A stretch of DNA of 64,000 nucleotides from Bacillota bacterium (GCA_003343995.1 QAKE01000011.1:62001-126000), one strand, 5' to 3'. Positions 1-8,597 are shown, numbered from the stretch's first letter. The notes: generated from the letters alone by a model not told the origin. Numbers and translations: made by a program.

Positions 1-1122
1 GGCAAAGACCTGGCTCATGGCCGAACCGTTGGAGAAGCCGGACATGTAGATCCGGGTTTCGTCCACCGGGTAGGTGGCCTTCATGTGGTCGATGAGGGCG
101 TTGAGGTAGGCGATGTCGTCGGGCTGGCTCTCATCCATCTCCATGTTCCAGCCCCAGTGGGAGGAACACCAGGTAAAGACCAGCAAAAAGCCCTTCTCCT
201 CCGCCACCTCATGGAACTTGGAGGTGTTGGCCATGTTGCCGGGGGTGTCGGCCCCGCCGTGGTTGAAGATGACCAGCGGCACCTTTTTGCCGGGGTTCTG
301 TTTCACCGCCTCGGGCACATACTCGAACCAGGTGTGGGCCATGCCGTTGTTGTCCCCCAGCAGGGTGTCGTCCTCGTGGACGATGAACTTGTAGTCGTCC
401 CGCACCAGACGGAAATCCATGACCCCGTACTCGGTGGTGTTGGGGCGGCAGACCTTGGAAAAGAGGTTGTCCCAGCCGGCGGTGAGCAGGGCGGCCATCG
501 AAGCGGGGGCCTCCCCGGCGGGCTGCTTGACGAACTGGGCGGGGTTGATCTTGTTGTAGCGGTGGGTCTGCTCCCCGGCGTTGACCCGGTTGAGCAGCTG
601 GAAGAAGTCCGCCGCGTCGGGATCGGCGTTCCACAGCACCGCCGACACCGGGGCGTCCTTGGTCAGATGCTGCACCATGGGATGCAGGCTGCCGCCCACC
701 GCCGCCACACCGGCCACATTGACGGGGGTGCAGGCGGCGATGCTCAGCGCCAGGCTGGCGCCGGTGCCCACCCCGGCCAGATACCGGGCGTTGTGCATGT
801 TGTGGTAGATGCCGTAGTCGTGGAAATCCGGCTGATAGTTGAACAGGCGGATCAGCTCGTTGACGTCGGCCATGTCCTTGCCCTGGGGATCGGCGTCCCA
901 GCTGTTTTCCACCGGGTTGGGGAAGAGCAGCACCATCCGGCGGAAGTCCACCATCCTGGCAAAGGCCTCGTCCTGCATCAGCTGTTCCAGATGCTCGGCG
1001 GAGCTGCTGTCCCGCAGGATGGTGACCATGGTGTTGTCATAGCAGCACAGCCGCTCCCCGGCGGGGTAGATCACATACATGCTGCGGTTGATTTCGGGAT
1101 ATTCTTTCAGTTCCAGACGCAT
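1..1122 (-). CDS. Two-domain alpha/beta hydrolase (esterase), C-terminus cut by window edge
   Basis: Last visible gene of the esterase operon; 374 codons are visible and the stop lies outside the window. Start is ATG at 1122 with an AAAGGAG site, 12 bases after the stop of the upstream gene. Two alpha/beta-hydrolase-like halves are seen. In the first, the nucleophile elbow reads G117-V-G-T-G121, with glycine where the catalytic serine should be. The second half, from about residue 270, has an oxyanion-type FNHGG segment and an intact elbow G362-F-S364-N-G, resembling PHB-depolymerase/feruloyl-esterase-like hydrolases and the two genes at 2335 and 3880. There is no signal peptide, so it is cytoplasmic. 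Inferred role: ester cleavage on an imported acylated sugar. The exact substrate is unknown, and the C-terminal domain is not visible. Confidence 0.8.
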   Translation of the reverse strand, partial: MRLELKEYPEINRSMYVIYPAGERLCCYDNTMVTILRDSSSAEHLEQLMQDEAFARMVDFRRMVLLFPNPVENSWDADPQGKDMADVNELIRLFNYQPDFHDYGIYHNMHNARYLAGVGTGASLALSIAACTPVNVAGVAAVGGSLHPMVQHLTKDAPVSAVLWNADPDAADFFQLLNRVNAGEQTHRYNKINPAQFVKQPAGEAPASMAALLTAGWDNLFSKVCRPNTTEYGVMDFRLVRDDYKFIVHEDDTLLGDNNGMAHTWFEYVPEAVKQNPGKKVPLVIFNHGGADTPGNMANTSKFHEVAEEKGFLLVFTWCSSHWGWNMEMDESQPDDIAYLNALIDHMKATYPVDETRIYMSGFSNGSAMSQVFA

Positions 1123-1134
1123 GGCGGTTCTCCT

Positions 1135-2304
1135 TTACAGTTCCATGGCCTCGTAGGCCAGGTCGCGGATGGCGGGATGGATTTCGTTGTAGGCTTCCAG
1201 CATCCCCAGAATCTGGTGGGCGTAGTAGATGCTCAGATGGTTGACCGGGTCCACCAGCGAGAAGGCCCCGGCGGCGCCGTCCCAGCCGAACTCGCCCACC
1301 GGGCTTTTGGCCTTGGTGCCGTCCATCAGGGTGCGCACCCCCAGGCCGTAGCCGTAGCCCACCTTGCCGCTCTTGGCAAAGTCCTTCAGCTCCTGCTCGT
1401 TGAGCCAGTTGCGGCTCATCAGGGCGATGGATTCGGGTTTGAGGATCCGGTTGCCGGTGGCCCCCACCCCGCCGTTGGCCAGGGCGTCGATGACCTTGCT
1501 GTACTCGTCCACCGTGGTGCACAGCCCGGCGCCGCCGCTCTCGTAGTTTTTGGTCAGGCGGTAGGCCATGGTCTGGTCCGGTTTGATCTCGCCGGTGTCC
1601 CAGTCCTTGGCGTACTGGGCGGCCAGGCGGCCCTCCTCCCCGGCGGGCACCTGATAGTACATCTCGGTGATGCCCAGGGGTTCAAAGACATTCTCCTTCA
1701 TGTACCGGCCAAAGGTCTTGCCGGTGACCACCTCCACCACCGCGGCCAGCACATCGTGGCCCAGGGCGTAGGAGTAGCGGGTGCCCGGCTCGCAGATCAG
1801 CGGCATCCGGGCCATGGCGTTGACCAGTTCCAGGGTGGTGGCCTCGCCGTGGGTTTTCTCAATGACCTCCCGGATGGGGGCGGCGGCCAGGTCGTAGCTC
1901 AGGCCGGCGGTCATGGACATGAGGTCGTGGATGAGGATTTTGTTCCGGGCCGGGCGCAGGGGGGACTGGTCGGTGGGCCAGGGCTGGGGAAACTCCCCGA
2001 TGCGGAAGTTGGTGGCGTACCGCATGGAGGAGAAGGCGGGCAGATACCGGTCCAGCGGATCGTCCAGGCCGAGCTTGCCCTGCTCGATGAGCTGCATCAC
2101 CCCGGTCATGGTGATGACCTTGGAGGCGGAGTAGATGTTGTAGAGGTCCCGGGCCGAAACCGGCACCTTGCCCTCGTAGTCCCGGCAGCCCAGCATGCAG
2201 CGGTAGACCTCCCGGTGATCCTTGCAGATCTTGAGATCCAGCCCGTGAACACCGTAGTTCTCTTCCAGGGTGTTCAGGTAGGCGGTCAGCTTGGAAAAAT
2301 CCAT
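1135..2304 (-). CDS. Beta-lactamase-fold serine hydrolase (class C / EstB-like), cytoplasmic
   Basis: 389 aa, the usual length for the beta-lactamase class C/esterase EstB superfamily (PF00144). The S59-A-S-K62 motif supplies the nucleophile and general base. The second motif appears as Y-S-Y in the segment PGTRYSYALG, where Y-x-N is usual. No signal peptide is present, which argues against a secreted antibiotic-degrading or cell-wall enzyme and for an intracellular esterase. The start ATG at 2304 has GAAAGGAAGAGG upstream. It sits 30 bases after the stop of the esterase at 2335 and 12 bases before the start at 1122, so it is co-transcribed with four other esterases. Inferred role: removal of an acyl group from the operon's sugar substrate. 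A second member of the fold lies at 14530. Confidence 0.82.
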   Translation of the reverse strand: MDFSKLTAYLNTLEENYGVHGLDLKICKDHREVYRCMLGCRDYEGKVPVSARDLYNIYSASKVITMTGVMQLIEQGKLGLDDPLDRYLPAFSSMRYATNFRIGEFPQPWPTDQSPLRPARNKILIHDLMSMTAGLSYDLAAAPIREVIEKTHGEATTLELVNAMARMPLICEPGTRYSYALGHDVLAAVVEVVTGKTFGRYMKENVFEPLGITEMYYQVPAGEEGRLAAQYAKDWDTGEIKPDQTMAYRLTKNYESGGAGLCTTVDEYSKVIDALANGGVGATGNRILKPESIALMSRNWLNEQELKDFAKSGKVGYGYGLGVRTLMDGTKAKSPVGEFGWDGAAGAFSLVDPVNHLSIYYAHQILGMLEAYNEIHPAIRDLAYEAMEL

Positions 2305-2334
2305 GATTCCTCTTCCTTTCGGTTCAGGGTGTTT

Positions 2335-3870
2335 TCAGCGGGGCACTTCCTGGTATTCCAGATAGCGGAAGCTGTCGGGGTAGAGCTTGCCGTAGAGCAG
2401 TTCCCGGATCAGGTCGGCCATGTTGGCGGACAGGGTGCTGAAATGGTCGGTGATGTAAACCACGTCGTCGCACGCCGACACCTGCAGGTTGAGCAGGTAG
2501 CGGCAGAACCACTCGCAGCTGACCAGCAGTTCGCCGTCCCGGTGCAGCGCCTCGCAGTACATGCTGCGCAGGTCGTTGTCGATGACGCAGCCGATGCTGC
2601 CCCGGGCAAACTGGAGATGGCGGCCATCCTTGAGCACCAGCTCGGCGGTGAGGGTGTCCTCGCTGGGATGGTACGCCGCGCCGCAGAACCGGGCCAGCAC
2701 CCGCAGCGGCACGCAGATGTATTCGCCCCGGACCTTCTGGCCGCCGTCAAGGCCGTGGTATTTCAGCTTCTGCCACTTGAGGGCGGGGGCGTCCATGGCA
2801 ACGATCTCATTGCCGAACCAGGCCTTGTCGGCCCCGGCGGCAAAGGCGAAGGCGTATTCGTCGCCGGTGCGGGGCAGCCGGGTGGCGGTCTTTTCGATGC
2901 TGCCGTCGGGGTTGCGCCGCAGGCCGGAGAAGAAGTAGTCCCAGTAGAGGAAGGCTTCGTCCAGGGTCTGGCCGTGGTCCCGGTTCTTGATGTCGTGGTA
3001 GACCACATCCCCCTTGGCGCCGGAATAGAAGGCGAAGTTGTTCTCCCCCACAATGCTGATCTTGGGGATCTTCTCGCACTGGTCCAGCTCCATCCAGTAG
3101 AAGCGGTTGAACCGGTTGAGCAGCGCTTCGCTGTAAGCGGTGTTGTCCGGGGTGCCGTTCTTTTCGGGGCGGGCCTGCCACACCGGCAGGTGCCCGGCCA
3201 CGTTTTTGAGCTGGCCGTCCTTGGTGAAGAGATTCTCCAGCTGGGTAGGGCCGCCGGAACCGGCAGCGCCGGCCAGGATGTCGCCGTAGTAGCGGCAGAA
3301 CTGGGCGGTCATCAGGTTGCCGGCCGACATGCCCTGCATGAAGATGCGGCCGGCGTCGATGTTGTACTTCTCCTGCATCTTGGCGATGAGGGCTTTGAGG
3401 AAGTTCAGGTCATGGTTTTTGTGGTAATCCTTGGGCACCGGCGCCAGATTCATCTGGGCGAAGAATGCAGGGGGTTCGGCGCCGTCGTCCCGGTCGAACA
3501 TCCCCTCCACCTGCCAGATGCGGGCCTGATGGGCGTCGGGGAAGACACAGATGAAGCCTTCCCGGTCGGCCAGCAGGGTCCAGGAGGTGTAGATGGCGTG
3601 CCCCCAGCCGGTCATCAGACCGCCGTGGTTGCCTACCACCAGCGGCACCGGCTTGCTGCCGTCATAGCTGGCGGGCACATACTCGTACCAGCGGTCGGAC
3701 AGGCCGTCTTCGGTCAGGGTACCGGTGCACTCCACCAGCCGCTCGGGGTAGGGCTGGGAGTTGTTGCCGTTTTCGTTGACCACCATATCGCTGCCCTTGA
3801 TGGCCTCGGGCAGGTAATCGCGGTTGGCGTCGTTGGGGGTGCCGGCGCGAAGAATTACTTGATTTTCCAT
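2335..3870 (-). CDS. PHB-depolymerase-like esterase with C-terminal copper-amine-oxidase-N-like domain
   Basis: 511 aa counted from ATG 3870, chosen because GTGAGG lies 7 bases upstream; a TTG at 3876 is the only longer choice. Residues 1-350 form an alpha/beta hydrolase with a NHGG oxyanion segment near 81, nucleophile elbow G180-M-S182-A-G184 and a probable catalytic His in RDHGQT. Residues about 385-490 look like a copper amine oxidase N-terminal-like domain (VPLRVLA and WFCRYLLNL segments), a small fold usually found on exported cell-surface proteins. No signal peptide. The gene is a tandem paralogue of the one at 3880, whose stop lies 9 bases upstream. Inferred function: intracellular ester hydrolysis, with the tail domain perhaps acting in substrate or partner binding. 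Substrate unknown. Confidence 0.8.
   Translation of the reverse strand: MENQVILRAGTPNDANRDYLPEAIKGSDMVVNENGNNSQPYPERLVECTGTLTEDGLSDRWYEYVPASYDGSKPVPLVVGNHGGLMTGWGHAIYTSWTLLADREGFICVFPDAHQARIWQVEGMFDRDDGAEPPAFFAQMNLAPVPKDYHKNHDLNFLKALIAKMQEKYNIDAGRIFMQGMSAGNLMTAQFCRYYGDILAGAAGSGGPTQLENLFTKDGQLKNVAGHLPVWQARPEKNGTPDNTAYSEALLNRFNRFYWMELDQCEKIPKISIVGENNFAFYSGAKGDVVYHDIKNRDHGQTLDEAFLYWDYFFSGLRRNPDGSIEKTATRLPRTGDEYAFAFAAGADKAWFGNEIVAMDAPALKWQKLKYHGLDGGQKVRGEYICVPLRVLARFCGAAYHPSEDTLTAELVLKDGRHLQFARGSIGCVIDNDLRSMYCEALHRDGELLVSCEWFCRYLLNLQVSACDDVVYITDHFSTLSANMADLIRELLYGKLYPDSFRYLEYQEVPR
2543..2616. repeat. Copy 1 of a 74-bp identical tract shared by tandem esterase genes
   Basis: Bases 2543-2616 match 4079-4152 exactly, including third codon positions. 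The tract encodes part of the C-terminal domain (segment ending SMYCEALH). Surrounding sequence in the two genes is clearly diverged, so recent gene conversion is likely. Confidence 0.85.
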
Positions 3871-3879
3871 AATCAAACC

Positions 3880-5406
3880 TCACTTTTTCAATTTGAGCGC
3901 ATCGTAGTCCGCCAGGACCCCGCCGGTGCGCAGAAGATCACGGATCAGATCGGCCATGTTCATCGAGAGGACGGCAAAATGGTCGGTGGCGTACACCACC
4001 CCGTCGCACTCGCTGACCGTCATGTTGAAGAGATAGCGGCAGAACCATTCGATGCTGACCAGCAGCTGGCCTTCCCGATGCAGCGCCTCGCAGTACATGC
4101 TGCGCAGGTCGTTGTCGATGACGCAGCCGATGCTGCCCCGGGCAAACTGGAGGGTGCGCCCGTCGGGCAGGGTCATCCGGGCGGTGAGGGTGTCCTCGGC
4201 ATAGACCAGCCGGGCGTCAAAGAATTCCGCCAGCAGGGAGAGGGGCACCATGCAGTACCGGCCGCGCACCTTCTGCCCGCCGTTCAGGCCGTGGTATTTG
4301 AGCTTTTCCCAGGGCAGCGCCGCGGCGGTCATGGGGTGAATGGCGTTGTTCATCCAGGCGTTGGTGCAGCCGGTGGCCACCGCCAGGGCCTTGGCGTCGC
4401 CGGTGCGGGGCAGGTTGCTCTTTTCCCGGGCAATGGTGCCGTCGGCTTTGCGCCGGGTGCCGGAGAAGAGGTAGTTCCAGACCAGGGCGGCGTCGTCCAG
4501 GGTCTGGCCGTGGTCCCGGTTCTTGATATCCAGATAGACCATATCCGCCTTGCTGCCCCGGTAGAAGGCCAGGTTGTCCTCGCCGTCAATGCGGATCTGG
4601 GGTACCGGGTCGCAGCCGTTGAGCTTCATCCAGTAGTAGCGGTTGTACTTGTTGACGTAGAGGGAATCCGGCTTGCTGGGCGGGATGTCGTTGTTCTCCG
4701 GCCGGGACTGCCAGACCGGCAGGCAGCCGCCCACATTCCTGACGGTGCCGTCCGCTTCAAAGAGCTGGTCGGTGAAGGTGGAGCAGCCCGACCCGGCGGC
4801 GCCGGCCAGGAGATTGCCGAACTGCCGGGAGAAGAGGGCGGTCATCAGGTTGCCCATCGACATGCCCTGGAGGTAGATCCGCTCCTCGTCGATGTTGTAC
4901 TTTTCCTTCATCCGGTCGATGAGGCCCAGGATCAGCCGGGCGTCATGGTTCTCCATGATGTCGTCGGGGGTCTGGGCGGCCTCGGGGGGCGGGGTCTCGT
5001 TTTCGTGGGTGCCCGCCGAGCCGTCAAACCGCCACTTGCCCCACTTGATGCACCAGACCCGCTTGCGGGAGGCGTCGGGGAAGGCGACGATGAAGCCGTG
5101 CACCTCCGCCATCATGGTCCAGGAGGTGTAGATGGCCTGGCCCCAGCCGGTCATCAGGCCGCCGTGGAGGGAGATCACCAGCGGAGTCTTTTTGGCGGGG
5201 TCGTAGCTGGCGGGGATGTATTCGTACCAGGTGTCGGGCTGGCCGTCGGGGGTCAGGGCGTCGTGGAACTCCTTGAGCCGCTCGGGGTAGGGCTGAGAGT
5301 TGTTGCCGTTCTCGTTGACCACAATGTCGCTGCCCTTGATCTTTTCCGGCAGATATTCCCGGTTGTCGTCGTCGGGGGTGCCGGGACGCAGAAGAACTTC
5401 CTTCAT
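3880..5406 (-). CDS. PHB-depolymerase-like esterase, tandem paralogue with the same C-terminal domain
   Basis: 508 aa, ATG 5406 preceded by GGAGG. The architecture matches the gene at 2335: an N-terminal segment shared closely (KGSD, NENGNNSQPYPERL), an oxyanion segment SLHGG near 80, elbow G181-M-S183-M-G185, the RDHGQT histidine, and a C-terminal copper-amine-oxidase-N-like domain. The middle differs, notably an insertion around residues 120-150, so the two enzymes may accept different acyl groups or positions. It has no signal peptide or membrane segment and is therefore cytoplasmic. It lies 18 bases downstream of the esterase at 5425. A 74-base stretch is identical to its neighbour at DNA level (see the repeat entries). 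Confidence 0.8.
   Translation of the reverse strand: MKEVLLRPGTPDDDNREYLPEKIKGSDIVVNENGNNSQPYPERLKEFHDALTPDGQPDTWYEYIPASYDPAKKTPLVISLHGGLMTGWGQAIYTSWTMMAEVHGFIVAFPDASRKRVWCIKWGKWRFDGSAGTHENETPPPEAAQTPDDIMENHDARLILGLIDRMKEKYNIDEERIYLQGMSMGNLMTALFSRQFGNLLAGAAGSGCSTFTDQLFEADGTVRNVGGCLPVWQSRPENNDIPPSKPDSLYVNKYNRYYWMKLNGCDPVPQIRIDGEDNLAFYRGSKADMVYLDIKNRDHGQTLDDAALVWNYLFSGTRRKADGTIAREKSNLPRTGDAKALAVATGCTNAWMNNAIHPMTAAALPWEKLKYHGLNGGQKVRGRYCMVPLSLLAEFFDARLVYAEDTLTARMTLPDGRTLQFARGSIGCVIDNDLRSMYCEALHREGQLLVSIEWFCRYLFNMTVSECDGVVYATDHFAVLSMNMADLIRDLLRTGGVLADYDALKLKK
4079..4152. repeat. Copy 2 of the 74-bp identical tract
   Basis: Direct repeat of 2543-2616 in the same orientation, inside the paralogous esterase gene. 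It could mediate recombination that fuses the two genes or deletes one of them. Confidence 0.85.
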
Positions 5407-5424
5407 CTTGTTCGCCTCCCCGGA

Positions 5425-6261
5425 TCAGAACGGATTGCCGCCGTTTTCGGTCAGGCCGAAGAAGTCGAGGGCTTCCTGGATGGCCAGATCCCAGAACCGC
5501 CACTCGTGCTTGTAGCCGGGGCGGGTGAACCAGTAGGCGTCCAGGCCGATCTCCTCGGCGTGGGCACGGAACTGACAGAAGAGCTTGTAGAGCAGGGCGT
5601 CGTCCTCGCCGCAGGCGAACATCAGCCGGGGCAGCTCTCCGGTGTGGGCCTTCTCGTCCAGGATGGCCCAGACGTTCTCGTTGGAGTGGATGAAGGCGTC
5701 CAGCCCGCCGGCGTTGAGCAGGGTGGTGCGGGTGCGGGCGTCGTTGGTGTTCAGCATGGGGCAGGGGTTGTCGGGGGTCATCCGGGTCAGGTCCATGGGG
5801 GTGGCCGAGAGCACCGCCGCGGCGGCAAACTTTTCGGGGTGGTTGACCGCGTACTTGATGGTGCCGCGGCCGCCCATGCTCAGCCCGGCGATGAAGTTGT
5901 CCTCCCGCTTGTCGGAAACCGGCAGCCATCCGTAGACCAGCGGCATCAGCTCCTCGGTGAGATAGTCGTACATATTGAAGCCCAGCATGCAGTCCTCCCA
6001 GTTGGAGTAGTTGGAGTTGAGGGCCGAGGGCATGACCACCACCAGGTTTTTCTCGGCGGCGTACATCTCGATGTTGGTCTTGCGGACCCAGTCGGTGTGG
6101 TCGCCGTAGGTGCCGTGGAGCAGCCAGAGAACCTTGTACTTTCTGCCGCTGCCGTAAAAGTCATGAGGGGTGATGCCCCGGGGCTTGTCGGGCAGGATGA
6201 CGGTGATCTGGGTGTTGTTGTTCAGATACTGGCTCTCGTAGGTATAGGTCAGGATGGACAT
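5425..6261 (-). CDS. EstA/esterase D-family carboxylesterase
   Basis: 278 aa, typical of the esterase D / tributyrin-esterase family (PF00756), which also includes acetyl-xylan and feruloyl esterases. Visible features: oxyanion segment LLHGTYGDHTDW at about 48-58, nucleophile elbow G126-L-S128-M-G-G, acid region CGEDD, and the catalytic-histidine segment KHEWRFWD near the C-terminus. The triad therefore looks complete. No signal peptide. ATG 6261 has an AAAGGAGG site. The gene lies after a 138-base gap containing a strong stem-loop behind the sucrose phosphorylase gene, and 18 bases before the esterase at 3880. Inferred role: cytoplasmic deacylation of imported sugar esters. It is the active counterpart of the homologue at 7880. 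Confidence 0.85.
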   Translation of the reverse strand: MSILTYTYESQYLNNNTQITVILPDKPRGITPHDFYGSGRKYKVLWLLHGTYGDHTDWVRKTNIEMYAAEKNLVVVMPSALNSNYSNWEDCMLGFNMYDYLTEELMPLVYGWLPVSDKREDNFIAGLSMGGRGTIKYAVNHPEKFAAAAVLSATPMDLTRMTPDNPCPMLNTNDARTRTTLLNAGGLDAFIHSNENVWAILDEKAHTGELPRLMFACGEDDALLYKLFCQFRAHAEEIGLDAYWFTRPGYKHEWRFWDLAIQEALDFFGLTENGGNPF

Positions 6262-6305
6262 GACGGGTTTCCTCCTTTGCTCGTTTCATTCTCTTTCATC
6301 AGTGG

Positions 6306-6342
6306 ACGGGCCGCCGGTCTGTTTCCACAAACGGCGGCCCGT
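6306..6342 (-). other. Intercistronic stem-loop
   Basis: A perfect 11-bp inverted repeat, 6306-6316 with 6332-6342, has a 15-base loop. It lies between the sucrose phosphorylase stop and the downstream esterase ribosome site. No T-run follows on the minus strand, so mRNA processing or stability is likelier than termination. Confidence 0.6.
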
Positions 6343-6399
6343 GGCGTTGCCTCTGCCCGGACCGCCGCGGGGCGGCCGGCATCCGGCGATGATACGGGA

Positions 6400-7869
6400 T
6401 CAGGCTTCCTGGCGGAAGCATTCGGTGACGGTGTCCCCCTGCCGCTGGGTGATGCGGAAGCTCTTGTCCTTGAAGTCTGCCTCCAGGGTGGCGGCACAGT
6501 CGCCGTTGGTCCAGGTGATCCGCAGCGTTCCGTCGCTGCCGTCCTGGCCGATCTCGATGGCGCCGTCAAAGGCCGGGCAGCTGTTGCGGAACCGCAGCAG
6601 TTCCAGCAGCTTCTGCACCACCGGCTTCTCCACCGCGGCCCGGATCTCGTCCTCGGTGTAGGAGTGGCGGTTGACGGTGCGGGGGTCGGTGTCATGCTTG
6701 ACCCCTTCGATGTCGTTTTCGCCGGCCAGCAGCCCCACATAGTAGACCTGGGGGGTGCCCGGCGCGAAGAACTGCACCGCGCGGGCCAGCAGATAGGCCC
6801 GGTCGTCGCAGCCCAGGGCCGAGTAGTAGGTGGTCATCATCTGGTAGCGCTGCACCGGCTTGCCGGGGATGCGCACCACGGTGGGGAAGGGAATGTAGGG
6901 CTTGACGTCGGCGGTCAGGCGATCCACCACCTCCTGGGTGGCGTCGATCTCCTCGTCGGTAAGCAGCCCCACCACGTCCACCACTCCGATGCCGTCGTGG
7001 GTGTCCAGGGTGGTGAACTGCTTGCGGGGGCAGATGTTCAGCCAGTGGATCAGCCGGTCGGTGCGGCCAAAGTGCAGGCCGTGGAGCAGCAGCATGGGCA
7101 GGGCAAAGTCGTAGACCCAGTAGCCCTTGTCCGCCATCTTCATCTGGATGGTGTAGTTTTCGTGGATCTCGGGCAGCATCTCGGCGCCCAGCTCCCGCAG
7201 CGGCTTCATGCCGATGTCCAGCACCTCCCAGATCTTGGGCTCCACAAAGAAGCAGGAGGTGCCCGGCTCCTTGGAGGCGTAGGCGAAGGCGTCAAACCGG
7301 ATCAGCGGCACATGGGAGGCGATGCGGGTCAGGTTGCGCCGGTAGTAGTCCTGGGTGGGCTTGGCGTAGGGGTCGATGTCCACCTGCTCGGCAAAGAAGG
7401 TGTTCCACAGCCGGACCTGCTTGCCGTCCTCCCGGGTGAAGGTCAGGTAGGGGCCGCCGTCCTTGCGGCGGTAGAGGGCGTTGAGCTGTTCCTCGGTGGG
7501 GTCGCCGTTGGGCCAGAACTTGTCCCAGTGGATGAACATATCCTTGTAGGGGGAGGCGTCCCCCTTCTCCATGTAGTCCCGGAACTCCTCGCAGCGGATG
7601 GAGACATGGTTGAGCATGAAGTCGGCCATCATGTAATACTGGTCGGCCAGGGCGTCGATGTCCTCCCAGGTTCCGAACTTGGGGTCCACCGTGTCGTAGT
7701 GGATGACCGCAAAGCCGCGGTCGCCGGAGGAGGGGAAGAAGGGCAGCACATGCAGCCCGCCGAAGGCCCCGGGGAAGTATTGCTGCATCACATGGTTGAG
7801 CTGTTTCAGATCGCCGCCCAGGGTGTCGGCGTAGGAGATCAGCATGGCTTTGTTTTCAATCTTTTTCAT
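6400..7869 (-). CDS. Sucrose phosphorylase (GH13_18)
   Basis: 489 aa, the normal length for sucrose phosphorylase. It converts sucrose plus phosphate to glucose-1-phosphate and fructose. Seen in order: N-terminal LISYADTLGG, FHVLPFFPSSGDRGF-type strand with GGLHVLPF, nucleophile region LIRFDAFAY followed by KEPGTSCFF, acid/base region LPEIHENY, and the third carboxylate in DTHDGIGV. Start is ATG 7869 with AAAGGA upstream; an upstream extension of the reading frame runs back into the neighbouring gene and has no ribosome site. It lies 10 bases after the pseudo-esterase. A sucrose-6'-phosphate phosphorylase from the same GH13_18 branch is the main alternative. It gives the esterase operon its central sugar step. 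Confidence 0.9.
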   Translation of the reverse strand: MKKIENKAMLISYADTLGGDLKQLNHVMQQYFPGAFGGLHVLPFFPSSGDRGFAVIHYDTVDPKFGTWEDIDALADQYYMMADFMLNHVSIRCEEFRDYMEKGDASPYKDMFIHWDKFWPNGDPTEEQLNALYRRKDGGPYLTFTREDGKQVRLWNTFFAEQVDIDPYAKPTQDYYRRNLTRIASHVPLIRFDAFAYASKEPGTSCFFVEPKIWEVLDIGMKPLRELGAEMLPEIHENYTIQMKMADKGYWVYDFALPMLLLHGLHFGRTDRLIHWLNICPRKQFTTLDTHDGIGVVDVVGLLTDEEIDATQEVVDRLTADVKPYIPFPTVVRIPGKPVQRYQMMTTYYSALGCDDRAYLLARAVQFFAPGTPQVYYVGLLAGENDIEGVKHDTDPRTVNRHSYTEDEIRAAVEKPVVQKLLELLRFRNSCPAFDGAIEIGQDGSDGTLRITWTNGDCAATLEADFKDKSFRITQRQGDTVTECFRQEA

Positions 7870-7879
7870 GGGAATCCTT

Positions 7880-8596
7880 TCACTCGTTGCAGAGCCAGCG
7901 CAGGCCGGCGTCAAAAACATCTTCCAGGCTGGCGCCCATCCGGACGCTGGTGTTGCGCTGTCTGGCAAAGTCCAGGCTGACCGGAAGGCCGGGGAAGCTC
8001 TCCTCGCAGCCGAAGAAAACCTTTTTGGGCGCGGGGGCTTCGGGACGCAGGATGTCAAAGTCCGAGCCGCGCACCCCGTTCAGATCGCCAAAGACAGCTT
8101 CCAGGTTGGGCACCGTCAGGTTGGGGAGCCGGGCGCCCTTGGCGGCGTCCTCACAGAGGCTGGCCACGTCGTAGTGGCCGTTGACCAGCAGGCATTTGGC
8201 AAAGGTCTCGGGATGGCGGGCGGCGTTCCAGTAGGCGCCGTAGGCCCCGGCCCCCATGCCGCCCAGGAACTGGCGGTTTTCGTCCAGGGGGAACATGTGG
8301 CGGCAGATGCCGGGCAGCTCCCGGCGGACGAAGTCGCCGTACTTGCCGCCCCAGGGCAGGTCCATCCCGAAGGAGTGCATCAGGCTGGGGCAGATCACAA
8401 AGAGACCCAGCTCGTTGACCAGCGCCTCCAGGTTGTGGAGGATCCGCAGGTCGGTGTCATCGCCGCCGATGTCATGGAGGAAGTAGAGCGCCGGATGGCT
8501 TTGGGACTGCATCCGGGGCTGGTCGGGAAAGTACACCGTGGCGGAAAAGCTGCCGCTCAGGGCGGTGGAAAGTGCATTCAGTTCCAATACTGCCAT
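7880..8596 (-). CDS. Esterase D-family homologue lacking catalytic residues (pseudoenzyme)
   Basis: 238 aa, clearly related to the genes at 5425 and 8598 (FLHDIGGDDTDL oxyanion region, FPLDENRQFLGG before the elbow). The nucleophile elbow reads G113-M-G115-A-G117, so glycine replaces serine; I checked this codon on the DNA (GGG). The C-terminal segment with the catalytic histidine in the paralogues (HEWRFWD, MHDWVYCN) is here ASLEDVFDAG, without histidine. The frame is open, the ribosome site (GGAGG) is good and spacing is tight: one base after the stop at 8598 and 10 bases before the sucrose phosphorylase. It therefore looks maintained rather than decayed. Possible roles: sugar-ester binding, partner subunit of an active paralogue, or regulation. 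Confidence 0.8.
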   Translation of the reverse strand: MAVLELNALSTALSGSFSATVYFPDQPRMQSQSHPALYFLHDIGGDDTDLRILHNLEALVNELGLFVICPSLMHSFGMDLPWGGKYGDFVRRELPGICRHMFPLDENRQFLGGMGAGAYGAYWNAARHPETFAKCLLVNGHYDVASLCEDAAKGARLPNLTVPNLEAVFGDLNGVRGSDFDILRPEAPAPKKVFFGCEESFPGLPVSLDFARQRNTSVRMGASLEDVFDAGLRWLCNE

Positions 8597-8597
8597 T

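Noticed and set aside
85..7980. Very long open frame on the plus strand (about 2630 codons)
   Set aside because: It is the antisense shadow of the GC-rich minus-strand esterase/sucrose phosphorylase genes. It lacks any recognisable domain and is full of low-complexity Gly/Val/His sequence.
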